Shown here: positions 16,848-24,816 of the stretch, piece after piece | How the letters are laid out: each line of letters starts with the position of its first letter | Numbering within the stretch: position 1 is the stretch's first letter | Origin: Caproicibacter sp047777415 | GTDB lineage: Bacteria > Bacillota > Clostridia > Oscillospirales > Acutalibacteraceae | Direction of reading: 5' to 3' | DNA length: 64,000 nucleotides | NCBI GenBank assembly: GCA_047777415.1 | Contig: JBKEEO010000002.1 | Span: 930,001 to 994,000, forward strand | Position numbers and translations under genes: made by a program | Notes under the pieces: generated by a model | Databases searched by the model: none | What the model saw: the letters and a program-made list of their open reading frames with translations, nothing else | Told to the model about the DNA's origin: nothing

Positions 16848-17201
16848 TTATTTAGATTTTTTAGATTTGCATTGACTTAAATAAACATCTTTCTCTGCCA
16901 GATGTTTGCTGTCTTCCTTTAACTGCGGATAACATTCCAAATGCTCAACAATGTTATGCACAAATTCTTTGATGGTATCATCCTTGAGGTTAAGCGAATA
17001 AAATATAAATTTCTCTTTTCGCAAGTCCGTGACAAAGCCCATATCGCGCAGTTTAGCAAGATGTTTTGAAACTTTCGGCTGTGAAAGTTTCAAGATTCCG
17101 CAGATTTCACACACTGCCAATTCTTTCTGTGCCAATAAAACAATAATTCTTAACCGTGTTTCATCCGACGCAAGTTTAAAAAATTCCGTCAAATATGACA
17201 T
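16848..17201 (-). CDS. ArsR/SmtB-family transcriptional repressor
   Basis: A 117-residue winged-helix repressor. The helix-turn-helix is CEICGILKLSQPKVSKHLAKLRD at about residues 31-53. In the position where arsenic sensors carry ELCVCDL, this protein has ELAVCEICGIL (Cys31 and Cys34), suggesting a thiol-binding effector such as As(III), Sb(III) or another soft metal(loid). Further cysteines lie at about residue 90 and in the C-terminal tail (SQCKSKKSK). It is the promoter-proximal gene of the operon, behind an inverted repeat at 17226-17252. Effector identity is inference. Confidence 0.9.
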   Translation of the reverse strand: MSYLTEFFKLASDETRLRIIVLLAQKELAVCEICGILKLSQPKVSKHLAKLRDMGFVTDLRKEKFIFYSLNLKDDTIKEFVHNIVEHLECYPQLKEDSKHLAEKDVYLSQCKSKKSK

Positions 17202-17225
17202 AGGAAACTCCCTTCATTAGAACAA

Positions 17226-17252
17226 ATACTCATATAACCATTTGAGTATATG
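17226..17252. promoter_or_regulatory. Candidate ArsR operator (nested inverted repeats)
   Basis: ATACTCA (17226-17232) and TGAGTAT (17243-17249) form one inverted repeat; CATATA (17231-17236) and TATATG (17247-17252) form a second that overlaps it. ArsR/SmtB repressors bind AT-rich imperfect palindromes of this kind. It lies 25 bases upstream of the arsR start on the minus strand. Confidence 0.6.
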
Positions 17253-17354
17253 ATAAAGCAATGTAATTAAGATGTCAAGGGGAAAATACTACTTTTCACG
17301 CAACCTAACCTTTTTGCAAAATATACAAATTGCTTTTTTCACCGTTACTTATAA

Positions 17355-17480
17355 TAGTGAATCCTGCAAATCATTTTCACAGTATTGAGAAAAAACAGAA
17401 AAGCCATTAGGGCTGCCTGCATTAGAATGGTGATAAAAGACATTCAAAAGCGTAGAATCCCCAATGGCTGCAAACAAAAA
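17355..17480 (+). mobile_element. Remnant: left end of an IS256-family element
   Basis: The stretch aligns with the first 120 or so bases of the element at 3021. Shared blocks include AGAAAAGYCATT, GAATGGTGA, ACATTCAAAA and CCCAATGRCT followed by CAAAAAG, in the same order and spacing, and a TAGTG start like the terminal repeat. The matching region ends a few codons into the transposase (ATG at 17464). The rest of the element is gone. The element was a relative, not an identical copy, of the intact one. Elsewhere in 17202-17591 I see only the operator region and AT-rich sequence. Confidence 0.6.
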
Positions 17481-17591
17481 GTTCCTTTGGTTTTACAAAA
17501 TGATTGCTAGAATATTCCTCAAAATAAATTTGATTCTCTTTAGACTAAAATGTCAGCATTACCTACTTATGAAAAGGGGTTGTTGACATAT

Positions 17592-17885
17592 CTAAATATC
17601 TTTAGAAGATGGCTTACCATTTTTCACCCGTACCACCGCGCTATAAGCTCCATTTGACGAAAGTGCGACCAAAACCGCATTCAGGGGAATTGCCGCAGCT
17701 GCGGAAAAAGTCATCCCTCCTGTAAAATATGTAGCCGCATAAAGAATTACAACGGCGATAAAATAGCTTAACCATTGGGTGGGAAGTCTTTGAAACGTAT
17801 TCTTTAAAAATTGGGTGATAATTCCTGTTGCCGCAGTACATCCGGTAAATGTGACTAAGGTTGACCACGCAAAAAATTCATTCAT
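17592..17885 (-). CDS. Small membrane protein, holin-like
   Basis: A 97-residue protein with two or three hydrophobic segments (about residues 8-27, 37-57 and 60-80) and a short basic C-terminus. The pattern with a Gly/Ala/Thr-rich first segment ending in TQFLK and the later SSNGAY resembles small phage-holin-like proteins common in clostridia. I place the start at the ATG at 17885, which follows AGGGGGAAATGAT; an in-frame start 48 bases earlier lacks a site. No lysin or phage gene is adjacent, so a lytic role is not supported. It may simply be a conserved membrane protein. Confidence 0.55.
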   Translation of the reverse strand: MNEFFAWSTLVTFTGCTAATGIITQFLKNTFQRLPTQWLSYFIAVVILYAATYFTGGMTFSAAAAIPLNAVLVALSSNGAYSAVVRVKNGKPSSKDI

Positions 17886-18138
17886 ATCATTTCCCCCTAC
17901 AAATTCCAGCCCTGAACAGCCGCGTGCAATCAAGCTGTTCCGCTTAGAAAGGATGGTATTTTATATATATGTTTTCAGCGTTCATTCATGACTAAAGTAA
18001 CACTTGGCCTTCCGTTAAATTACGTATGATAAATTACAATGCAGAAAGATAAATTGATGTTAAAGTTTTTCACTGTGTGTTAGAATATATGTGTGTTGTC
18101 GCTACTTTTGATGATTCATAAAGAGAGGAAGAATCCAT

Positions 18139-19824
18139 ATGAAATTTACAGATATGCCCTACCAGCGGCCCAATCTTGAAAAAATAAGGCAAAAATATAC
18201 AGAGATTACACAAAAATTTCCGAACTGTACCAGTGCTTCGGAACAATACGACTTAATTCTTGAGCATGAAAAGATTTTGAGCCATTTTAGATCCATGGAA
18301 ACGATTGCTTATATTCGCCACAGCATTAACACCGTAGACCCATTTTACGAAAAAGAAATGGCATTCTTTGACGCAAACAACCCCGTCTTTGAAGAATTTG
18401 TCCAAAATTTTTATAAGGCCGTAGCGGCATCCAAATTAAAAGACGAATTAGAGCAGAAAACAGGCAAGCTGTTCTTTAAAAATTTAGAAATATCACTTCG
18501 TTCTTTTTCACCGGGTGTTATCGACTTAAAAAAGCAGGAAAACGCTTTGGTAACGGAATATGAAAAACTTCTTGCCTCCGCAAAAATAGAATTTAACGGG
18601 GAAACTCTCAACCTTTCCGAGATTCAAAAATATCAGATTTCACCGAACAGGCAAATCAGAAAGGCCGCTTGGGAAAAGACAGCCGGATTCTTCATAAAAA
18701 ACTCCAAACGATTGGACGAAATCTACGACGAATTGGTTCGCAACAGGACGGAACAAGCCAAAATTCTCGGATATAAGAACTATGTTCAACTGGGATATGA
18801 CCGTTTAGGCCGCAACTGCTACGGCCCAAAAGAGGTAAAAAAATTCCGTGACCAAGTGGCAAAAGACCTTGTTCCCGTCATCACGGAAATTAAAAAAATA
18901 CAGGCAAAACGTCTTGGACTGCCCGATTTAAAATTTTATGATGACAAATCCCTGTTCCCTGATGGAAATCCAGCACCAAAAGGTGACCGACAAACACTTG
19001 TCCAACAAGCGCAAAAAATGTACCGTGAAATGGATTCATTCACAGGTGAATTTTTTGACTTCATGGTGGAGAACGAGTTGTTCGACCTGGAGAGTAAAAA
19101 AGGAAAAACCGGCGGCGGATACTGCACGGAAATTCCGGATTTTGACTCACCTTTTATCTTTTCAAACTTTAACGGCACAGCCGGGGACGTGGATGTACTG
19201 ACCCATGAAGCCGGTCACGCGTTTGCAAGCTACACCTCCAGGAAATTCCCTCTGTTGGAACTTAGAACACCGACCATGGACGCCGCAGAAACCCATTCCA
19301 TGGCAATGGAACTCTTCTCCCGTAAATGGGATTCCCTATTCTTCCAAGAAGACACTGAGAAATTTCATCTCTATCAGCTCGAATCAGCCATCAGCTTCAT
19401 CCCGTACGGGTGCCTTGTGGACGAATTTCAAACCACGATGTATGAACAGCCAAACCTGAAGCCGGATGAGCGAAAAGCTGTCTGGAAAAATTTAGAGAAA
19501 AAGTATCGGCCGTGGATAGATTTTAACCATCTCCCCTTCTTTGAAAACGGCGGCGGGTACCAGCGCCAGCATCATATTTACTCCTTCCCATTGTATTATA
19601 TTGATTACTGCCTTGCGCAGACAACGGCGTTGGAATTTTGGATTGCATCTGAAAAAGACTGGAAAAATTCGTTTGCACGTTACCTTGCCTTTGTCAAAGA
19701 AGGCGGAAAGAAAACCTATAAAGAACTTGTAAAAGCCTCCGGCTTAGAATATCCCATGGAGGAAGGCTGCATCAAGCATTTAAGCGACCAAATCATGGAA
19801 TGGTTCCAGAAACATTCCAACTAA
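18139..19824 (+). CDS. M3 family oligoendopeptidase (PepF-like)
   Basis: The 561-residue cytoplasmic zinc metallopeptidase hydrolyses short peptides. The zinc site HEAGH is at residues 356-360 (THEAGHAF), followed about 25 residues later by the glutamate-containing ETHSMAMELF. The N-terminal half is the usual all-helical cap. AGAGAGGAAG precedes the ATG. It matches the clostridial PepF-type subfamily in length. It stands alone between the holin-like gene and an insertion sequence, which lies 58 bases past its stop and does not damage it. Confidence 0.92.
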   Translation: MKFTDMPYQRPNLEKIRQKYTEITQKFPNCTSASEQYDLILEHEKILSHFRSMETIAYIRHSINTVDPFYEKEMAFFDANNPVFEEFVQNFYKAVAASKLKDELEQKTGKLFFKNLEISLRSFSPGVIDLKKQENALVTEYEKLLASAKIEFNGETLNLSEIQKYQISPNRQIRKAAWEKTAGFFIKNSKRLDEIYDELVRNRTEQAKILGYKNYVQLGYDRLGRNCYGPKEVKKFRDQVAKDLVPVITEIKKIQAKRLGLPDLKFYDDKSLFPDGNPAPKGDRQTLVQQAQKMYREMDSFTGEFFDFMVENELFDLESKKGKTGGGYCTEIPDFDSPFIFSNFNGTAGDVDVLTHEAGHAFASYTSRKFPLLELRTPTMDAAETHSMAMELFSRKWDSLFFQEDTEKFHLYQLESAISFIPYGCLVDEFQTTMYEQPNLKPDERKAVWKNLEKKYRPWIDFNHLPFFENGGGYQRQHHIYSFPLYYIDYCLAQTTALEFWIASEKDWKNSFARYLAFVKEGGKKTYKELVKASGLEYPMEEGCIKHLSDQIMEWFQKHSN

Positions 19825-19882
19825 TTTATCTGACAGCATTTAAAAAATGACCTATCAGGCAATTGAATATCCTAAATATTAA

Positions 19883-21263
19883 GGCTCTATAATAAATGTT
19901 GGGGTGTAACGAATAGGGTCTGCGAAAAGGGAGCAAAAAAGTAGAGCATATTCGATGAAAAACCTTTAAAATGGAGATTACCACACCACCATTTGGGAGG
20001 TCATCGATATGCTCTGTACTCATTCTATCGAAAAATTGCTTGGATTAAAAGGGGTAATCGTAAAAAATGTGAGGCAATTGCCTGATAAAACGGAAATTTT
20101 TATTGAGTTACCGAGAAAACCGCATGTTTGCCCCTGTTGTGGCCATCAAACCAGCTACGTTCATGATTACCGTTGTCAAACAGTAAAAGACATTCCCGCT
20201 TTTGGCAAACATACCTCCCTGATTCTACGAAAGCGCCGATATCGCTGCCATTCTTGTGGAAAGCGTTTCTTTGAGGATAATTCGTTTTTGCCTAGATATC
20301 ATCGCATGACAAACCGTTTAGCCTCATATATCATTTCAAAGCTTTCCGACGTGCGTTCTTTTACCAGTGTAGCACGTGAAGTAAATCTATCTGTTTCAAC
20401 TATTATCCGGATTTTCGATTGTATCCACTATGGAAAGCCACAGCAATTACCCGAAGTCGTATCAATTGATGAGTTTAAAGGCAATACAAGCGGAGAGAAA
20501 TATCAGTGCATTCTGACCGATCCGGTCCGTCACCGAATCCTTGATATTCTTCCTGCTCGTTACAACCACAAACTGACAGAATATTTCAGCCGGATTGACC
20601 GTTCTCAAACCAAACATTTTGTCAGCGATATGTGGAGTACATACGCCGGTATTGCTCAAACATATTTTAAAGATTCAATTTATGTCATTGACAAATATCA
20701 TTACATTCGCCAAGTATTTTGGGCCTTTGAAGCCGTTCGCAAGGAAGAACAGAAAAAATTCAGTAAAACCCGAAGAATTTATTTTAAACGCTCCCGAATC
20801 TTACTGAACAAGCGATATCAATTTCTCACTCCGGAGCAAAAGCAACAGGTCGATCTTATGCTCTATGCCAGCAACCGTCTGCTGACAGCCTACTCTCTTA
20901 AAGAACAGTTCTTCAAAGTCCTGGATTCTCCCGATAGTCAATCTGCACGGACAGCGCTATCCCATTGGATTATGGCCGCACAAAACAGTGGTCTTTCAAG
21001 ATTTGTTGCTTGTGGAAATACCATGGTCCGCTGGTCAAAAGGTATTCTAAATTCGTTTGATTGTCCTTACACCAATGGTTTTACCGAAGGGGTTAACAAC
21101 AAGATTAAGGTACTCAAACGCAATGCCTACGGTTATCGTAATTTTCGTCGCTTCCGCAATCGTATTCTTCACATGTTCCATCATTTGACAAAAAATGGAG
21201 CAGCTTAGCGCCGCTCCATCCGGTGTTTCCATTTTGGGTTACCCCAACTATTGACATAGAGCC
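19883..21263 (+). mobile_element. ISL3-family insertion sequence, copy 1
   Basis: The 1381-bp element is bounded by GGCTCTAT...GTTGGGGT inverted repeats (left 19883-19906, right ending GACATAGAGCC at 21263). It is flanked by a perfect 8-bp duplication AATATTAA at 19875-19882 and 21264-21271. A single transposase gene fills it. The duplication shows a clean insertion, between pepF and the groEL terminator hairpins. Confidence 0.93.
20009..21208 (+). CDS. ISL3-family transposase, copy 1
   Basis: A 399-residue transposase. The N-terminal zinc finger pairs CPCC (Cys41, Cys44) and CHSC (Cys80, Cys83) are followed by a helix-turn-helix, the domain order typical of ISL3. The DDE residues appear as Asp154 in SIDEFKG, Asp207 in SDMWSTYA and Glu360 in GFTEGVNNKIK. 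GGGAGGTC precedes the ATG. It differs from copy 2 in this window at 22 positions; residues 225-335 are identical. No frameshift or stop, so likely functional. Confidence 0.95.
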   Translation: MLCTHSIEKLLGLKGVIVKNVRQLPDKTEIFIELPRKPHVCPCCGHQTSYVHDYRCQTVKDIPAFGKHTSLILRKRRYRCHSCGKRFFEDNSFLPRYHRMTNRLASYIISKLSDVRSFTSVAREVNLSVSTIIRIFDCIHYGKPQQLPEVVSIDEFKGNTSGEKYQCILTDPVRHRILDILPARYNHKLTEYFSRIDRSQTKHFVSDMWSTYAGIAQTYFKDSIYVIDKYHYIRQVFWAFEAVRKEEQKKFSKTRRIYFKRSRILLNKRYQFLTPEQKQQVDLMLYASNRLLTAYSLKEQFFKVLDSPDSQSARTALSHWIMAAQNSGLSRFVACGNTMVRWSKGILNSFDCPYTNGFTEGVNNKIKVLKRNAYGYRNFRRFRNRILHMFHHLTKNGAA

Positions 21264-21274
21264 AATATTAAGAC

Positions 21275-21315
21275 AAAACGGCAAGAAACCATTCATTCGG
21301 TTTCTTGCCGTTTTT
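21275..21315. terminator. Strong bidirectional hairpin next to ISL3 copy 1
   Basis: AAAACGGCAAGAAACC and its perfect complement flank an 8-base loop, with a T-run on both strands. It probably terminates groEL from the right and, before the IS arrived, pepF from the left. The IS duplication lies three bases away. Confidence 0.8.
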
Positions 21316-21316
21316 A

Positions 21317-21353
21317 AAACAGGACGGACGCTTATGAAGCACCCATCCTGTTG
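21317..21353 (-). terminator. groEL terminator hairpin
   Basis: AACAGGACGG and CCATCCTGTT enclose a smaller GCTT/AAGC stem; minus-strand RNA then runs into UUUUAAAAA. It lies 20 bases after the groEL stop. Confidence 0.65.
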
Positions 21354-21373
21354 CTTTTTGGTTTGTTTTAAGA

Positions 21374-23011
21374 TTAATACATGCCGCCCATGCCGCCGTC
21401 CGGTGAACCGCCAGCCGGAGCCGGAGGATTCTGTTCCTTCTTATCTGCAACAAGAGATTCAGTGGTCAGCACCATTGCCGCAACGGAAGCAGCATTCTGC
21501 AGTGCGGAACGGGTTACCTTTGTCGGATCGACAACGCCAAAGTTAATCATATCACCGAACTCATTGTTTTCGAAGTTGTAACCATAGCCAACTTTGCCGG
21601 ACTTGACAATATCATTGATAATGACGGAGCCTTCCAGTCCTGCATTAGCAGCAATTTGACGTACCGGTTCTTCCAAAGCACGCAGAACAATCTTCGCACC
21701 GGTCTTAACGTCGCCTTCGGATTTATCAACAAACTTCTGTACTTCGGAAATTGTATTCAACAGAGCTACACCGCCGCCGGCAACAATGCCTTCTTCAACA
21801 GCAGCTTTTGTAGCCGCAAGAGCATCTTCAACACGAAGTTTCTTCTCCTTCATTTCAACTTCGGTTGCAGCACCAACCTTAATAACTGCTACGCCGCCGG
21901 ACAGCTTAGCAAGACGCTCCTGAAGTTTTTCACGGTCATAATCGGATGTTGTTTTCTCGATTTGTGCACGAATCTGGCTTACGCGGTCAGAAATCTTCTT
22001 CTTATCGCCAGCACCGTCAACAATAATGGTGTTCTCCTTGTCCACCTTTACCTGACGTGCGCGTCCCAGCTGATCGATTGTGGTCTCCTTCAGTTCCAAA
22101 CCAAGTTCGGAAGAAATCACTTGACCGCCGGTCAGGATTGCAATATCCTGGAGCATTTCTTTTCTTCTGTCGCCAAAGCCCGGAGCCTTCACGCCCACGC
22201 AAGTGAATGTACCACGCAGTTTATTGAGAATCAGTGTGCTCAGTGCTTCACCCTCAATGTCCTCTGCAATGATAACAAGCTTCTTGCCGGACTGAACAAT
22301 CTTTTCGAGGAGCGGGAGAATTTCCTGAACATTGGAAATTTTCTTGTCGGTAATCAGAATATAAGCATCGTCAATAACGGCTTCCATCTTCTCCGTATCG
22401 GTTACCATATATGGAGTGATATAGCCGCGGTCAAACATCATGCCTTCTACAACTTCGGAATAAGTTTCAGCCGTCTTGGATTCCTCAACGGTGATAACGC
22501 CGTCGGATGTAACTTTTTCCATTGCTTCGGAAATCAGTTTACCAATAAACTCATTTGCTGCGGAAATAGCTGCAACACGAGCAATATCATCCGGACCGGA
22601 AACCTTTTTGGAATTCTTCTTCAGTGCTTCCACTGCAACATCGACGGCATCTTGGATACCTCTGCGGACTGCCATCGGGTTTGCGCCCGCGGTAACATTT
22701 TTCATACCCTCACGAATCAATGCTTGTGCAAGCAGGGTAGCGGTTGTGGTACCGTCGCCGGCAACATCGTTTGTTTTGGTAGCAACCTCTTTCACAAGTT
22801 GAGCACCCATATTTTCAAACGGGTCTTCCAACTCGATTTCTTTCGCAATTGTTACGCCGTCATTGGTGATAAGCGGCGCACCAAATTTTTTATCAAGGAC
22901 AACATTGCGGCCCTTCGGACCAAGGGTAATCTTAACTGTATCGGCAAGCTGATTTACGCCATTCATCAGTGCTTTTCTGGCTTCTTCGCCGTAAATAATC
23001 TGTTTTGCCAT
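21374..23011 (-). CDS. groEL: Chaperonin GroEL (60 kDa)
   Basis: The 545-residue chaperonin subunit forms the double-ring folding machine. Signatures visible: GPKGRNVVLDKKFGAP, the ATP-binding GDGTTTATLLAQ, the family pattern AAVEEGIVAGGG, and the C-terminal GGM-repeat tail (SPDGGMGGMY). It lies 38 bases after groES in a two-gene operon. Expression is expected to be repressed by HrcA through the CIRCE element. Intact, standard length. Confidence 0.99.
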   Translation of the reverse strand: MAKQIIYGEEARKALMNGVNQLADTVKITLGPKGRNVVLDKKFGAPLITNDGVTIAKEIELEDPFENMGAQLVKEVATKTNDVAGDGTTTATLLAQALIREGMKNVTAGANPMAVRRGIQDAVDVAVEALKKNSKKVSGPDDIARVAAISAANEFIGKLISEAMEKVTSDGVITVEESKTAETYSEVVEGMMFDRGYITPYMVTDTEKMEAVIDDAYILITDKKISNVQEILPLLEKIVQSGKKLVIIAEDIEGEALSTLILNKLRGTFTCVGVKAPGFGDRRKEMLQDIAILTGGQVISSELGLELKETTIDQLGRARQVKVDKENTIIVDGAGDKKKISDRVSQIRAQIEKTTSDYDREKLQERLAKLSGGVAVIKVGAATEVEMKEKKLRVEDALAATKAAVEEGIVAGGGVALLNTISEVQKFVDKSEGDVKTGAKIVLRALEEPVRQIAANAGLEGSVIINDIVKSGKVGYGYNFENNEFGDMINFGVVDPTKVTRSALQNAASVAAMVLTTESLVADKKEQNPPAPAGGSPDGGMGGMY

Positions 23012-23049
23012 AAATCTGATTCCTCCAAACTATTATTTTTGTTTCAATC

Positions 23050-23334
23050 TTATTCTACAATGGCAAGAATATCGCTCTGGCGAACAAGAGTGTACTCAAC
23101 GCCGTCTAATTTTACTTCTGTTCCAGCATATTTGCTGGTAATGACGCGGTCACCCTTTTTCACATACATTTTAACTTCTTTGCCATCTACCATTCCGCCG
23201 GGACCTACTTCAATCACATCGGCAATCTGGGGTTTCTCTTTCGCAGAGCTTGCCAGAATAACGCCGCCTTTTGTGGTTTCTTCAGCTTCTTCCATTTTAA
23301 TCAGCACTCTGTCTAACAAAGGTTTTACAGTCAT
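23050..23334 (-). CDS. groES: Co-chaperonin GroES (10 kDa)
   Basis: The 94-residue GroES caps GroEL. It has the N-terminal PLLDRVLIKMEEAEETTKGG pattern with the mobile-loop region and a C-terminal YTLVRQSDILAIVE. AAGGAGG precedes the ATG. First gene of the operon, directly downstream of CIRCE. Confidence 0.98.
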   Translation of the reverse strand: MTVKPLLDRVLIKMEEAEETTKGGVILASSAKEKPQIADVIEVGPGGMVDGKEVKMYVKKGDRVITSKYAGTEVKLDGVEYTLVRQSDILAIVE

Positions 23335-23364
23335 AAGATATGTCCTCCTTGATCGTTATTTCTA

Positions 23365-23391
23365 TTAGCACTCATTACCCGTGAGTGCTAA
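23365..23391 (-). promoter_or_regulatory. CIRCE element (HrcA operator)
   Basis: TTAGCACTC (23365-23373), nine-base spacer, GAGTGCTAA (23383-23391): a perfect match to the consensus. It sits between the promoter and groES, where HrcA represses heat-shock operons in Firmicutes. Confidence 0.98.
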
Positions 23392-23395
23392 ACAT

Positions 23396-23424
23396 ATTTT
23401 ATCTGCTTCCTTTCCAAAAATCAA
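23396..23424 (-). promoter_or_regulatory. groESL sigma-A promoter
   Basis: On the minus strand TTGATT (23419-23424) and TAAAAT (23396-23401) have a 17-base spacer. The CIRCE element begins about 5 bases downstream of the -10 box. Confidence 0.8.
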
Positions 23425-23457
23425 GAGTTTTTTTAAGAAAAAGCAGGATTTCATAAA

Positions 23458-24384
23458 TTATTTACAAATTGCTGCCCGGGTGTCTTGCGGCACAATGAAC
23501 CGCACTGCAGCAGGGAGGACTTGAAAACTAACAGCCTTAATCAAAGCGACTTCACCGTCCCGATTGGAAGCTGCGGGCTGCTGTGCAAAGATTTCCATTT
23601 TCTTTCCCCTGCGAAACGTCAGGATTTTTTTAAATTCTTCTGCTCCAATATGTTTTCCCGCTTTATACATACCCACAAGCAGTGGAATTTTGTAGAACGG
23701 CGGTTTTCGAATCAGGACAAAATCCAACAAACCGTCATCCGGTACAGCCTGCGGAGCACCACAGTATCCACCGCCGTAATATCGGCCGCTGGCGGCTAGT
23801 GCAAACAGAAAACATCCGCTGAATTCTTCCCGTTCGTCAATTCGAATACGCAGATTGTCACCGATTTGCCCGAACAGTACCTGCATCAACGCAAGATTAT
23901 AAGCGGATGAACCGCTGACCAAAGGCAACCGTTTGAGACGTTCCATTTTCAGCGCAACCATCGCGTCCATTCCCACAGAGCAAATATTAATGGAAACTCC
24001 CAATTCCGTCTGAATCAAATCCACGGGCCGTGATAGTCCCGCAACTTGTTTTTCAGGCGACAAAAAATCATGCAGAGAACCGAACAATTTGATGTAATCA
24101 TTTCCGGAACCGCATGGAAAAATCCCAATTTCCGCATTATATTTTCCAACCACCCCCTGTGCAATTTCACCAAGGGTGCCATCTCCGCCGAATGCATAAA
24201 TCCGAACGGAATCTCCTTTTTCCGCCTCCATGGCGGCCAATTTTACAGCTTCCCCTGAGCCTTTTGTCACATAGCACACGGGATTCAGACCCTGCTCTTG
24301 AAAATAGTTCTTGACCTGTGGCAGAACGGTTTCAGCGGGGTTTTGCTTACCCGCGGCAGGGTTTGCAATTAAGACATATCTCAT
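23458..24384 (-). CDS. Diacylglycerol/lipid kinase (DagK/YegS/BmrU family)
   Basis: The 308-residue protein has the catalytic GGDGT motif at residues 66-70 (FGGDGTLGEIAQG), the NP-A-G start (IANPAAGK), and CGSGND in the second conserved block, typical of this lipid kinase family. It probably phosphorylates diacylglycerol, recycling it to phosphatidic acid, although some members act on other lipids. It overlaps the upstream small gene by 4 bases (ATGA). It ends just past the groES promoter. Confidence 0.88.
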   Translation of the reverse strand: MRYVLIANPAAGKQNPAETVLPQVKNYFQEQGLNPVCYVTKGSGEAVKLAAMEAEKGDSVRIYAFGGDGTLGEIAQGVVGKYNAEIGIFPCGSGNDYIKLFGSLHDFLSPEKQVAGLSRPVDLIQTELGVSINICSVGMDAMVALKMERLKRLPLVSGSSAYNLALMQVLFGQIGDNLRIRIDEREEFSGCFLFALAASGRYYGGGYCGAPQAVPDDGLLDFVLIRKPPFYKIPLLVGMYKAGKHIGAEEFKKILTFRRGKKMEIFAQQPAASNRDGEVALIKAVSFQVLPAAVRFIVPQDTRAAICK

Positions 24385-24779
24385 TCATCTTCCTCCTGCG
24401 GCAATGGTTGGAACAACTGAGACAGAGGAATACCAAACCGCCCTGCCACTTCTTTTAGGCCGTCTGCGATTTCCTCACGAGAAAATTCGCAGCGATGTAA
24501 TGTGTCATCATCGAACGAGTTCAACTTAAAATAAAAGTCGACGGCAACTTCCAAATATCGCTGATCATTCGAATTCAGCTTTTCAAACAGCAGATTTTCC
24601 GCCTCGTTAATGCGATTCTCTTGAATCAGTTTCAATAGTTTTGCATGCAGCTCATCCGCAGTGCTTGTTTCAAAAGTTTCTGAAAGCTCAAATGCAGGTG
24701 TTTTTTTGTTTAGCACAGCCGTTGTAAGAAAGTTAACAATACTCTCAACCTGGCGAATAACCCAGTCTTCCTGGAACAA
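24381..24779 (-). CDS. Conserved protein of unknown function (DUF6483-like)
   Basis: A 132-residue, acidic, mostly helical cytoplasmic protein. It starts MFQEDWVIRQVES and has repeats of hydrophobic/charged helices (LLKLIQENRINEAENLLFEKL resembles a TPR-like helix pair). I recall this start and layout from a clostridial family named DUF6483, but did not verify it. It is translationally coupled to the lipid kinase gene. No catalytic residues can be named. Confidence 0.6.
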   Translation of the reverse strand: MFQEDWVIRQVESIVNFLTTAVLNKKTPAFELSETFETSTADELHAKLLKLIQENRINEAENLLFEKLNSNDQRYLEVAVDFYFKLNSFDDDTLHRCEFSREEIADGLKEVAGRFGIPLSQLFQPLPQEEDE

Positions 24780-24816
24780 ATTGTTTCCCTCATTTCAGCA
24801 TTTTGTTAGGATTATC

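Noticed and set aside
17592..17885. Prophage, based on the holin-like protein
   Set aside because: No lysin, integrase, capsid or tail gene nearby; a single small membrane protein is not enough.
21656..23368. Long plus-strand ORF of 570 codons opposite groEL
   Set aside because: It is the antisense shadow of groEL/groES; no ribosome binding site, Cys/Asn/Phe-rich low-complexity translation, and it crosses the CIRCE element.
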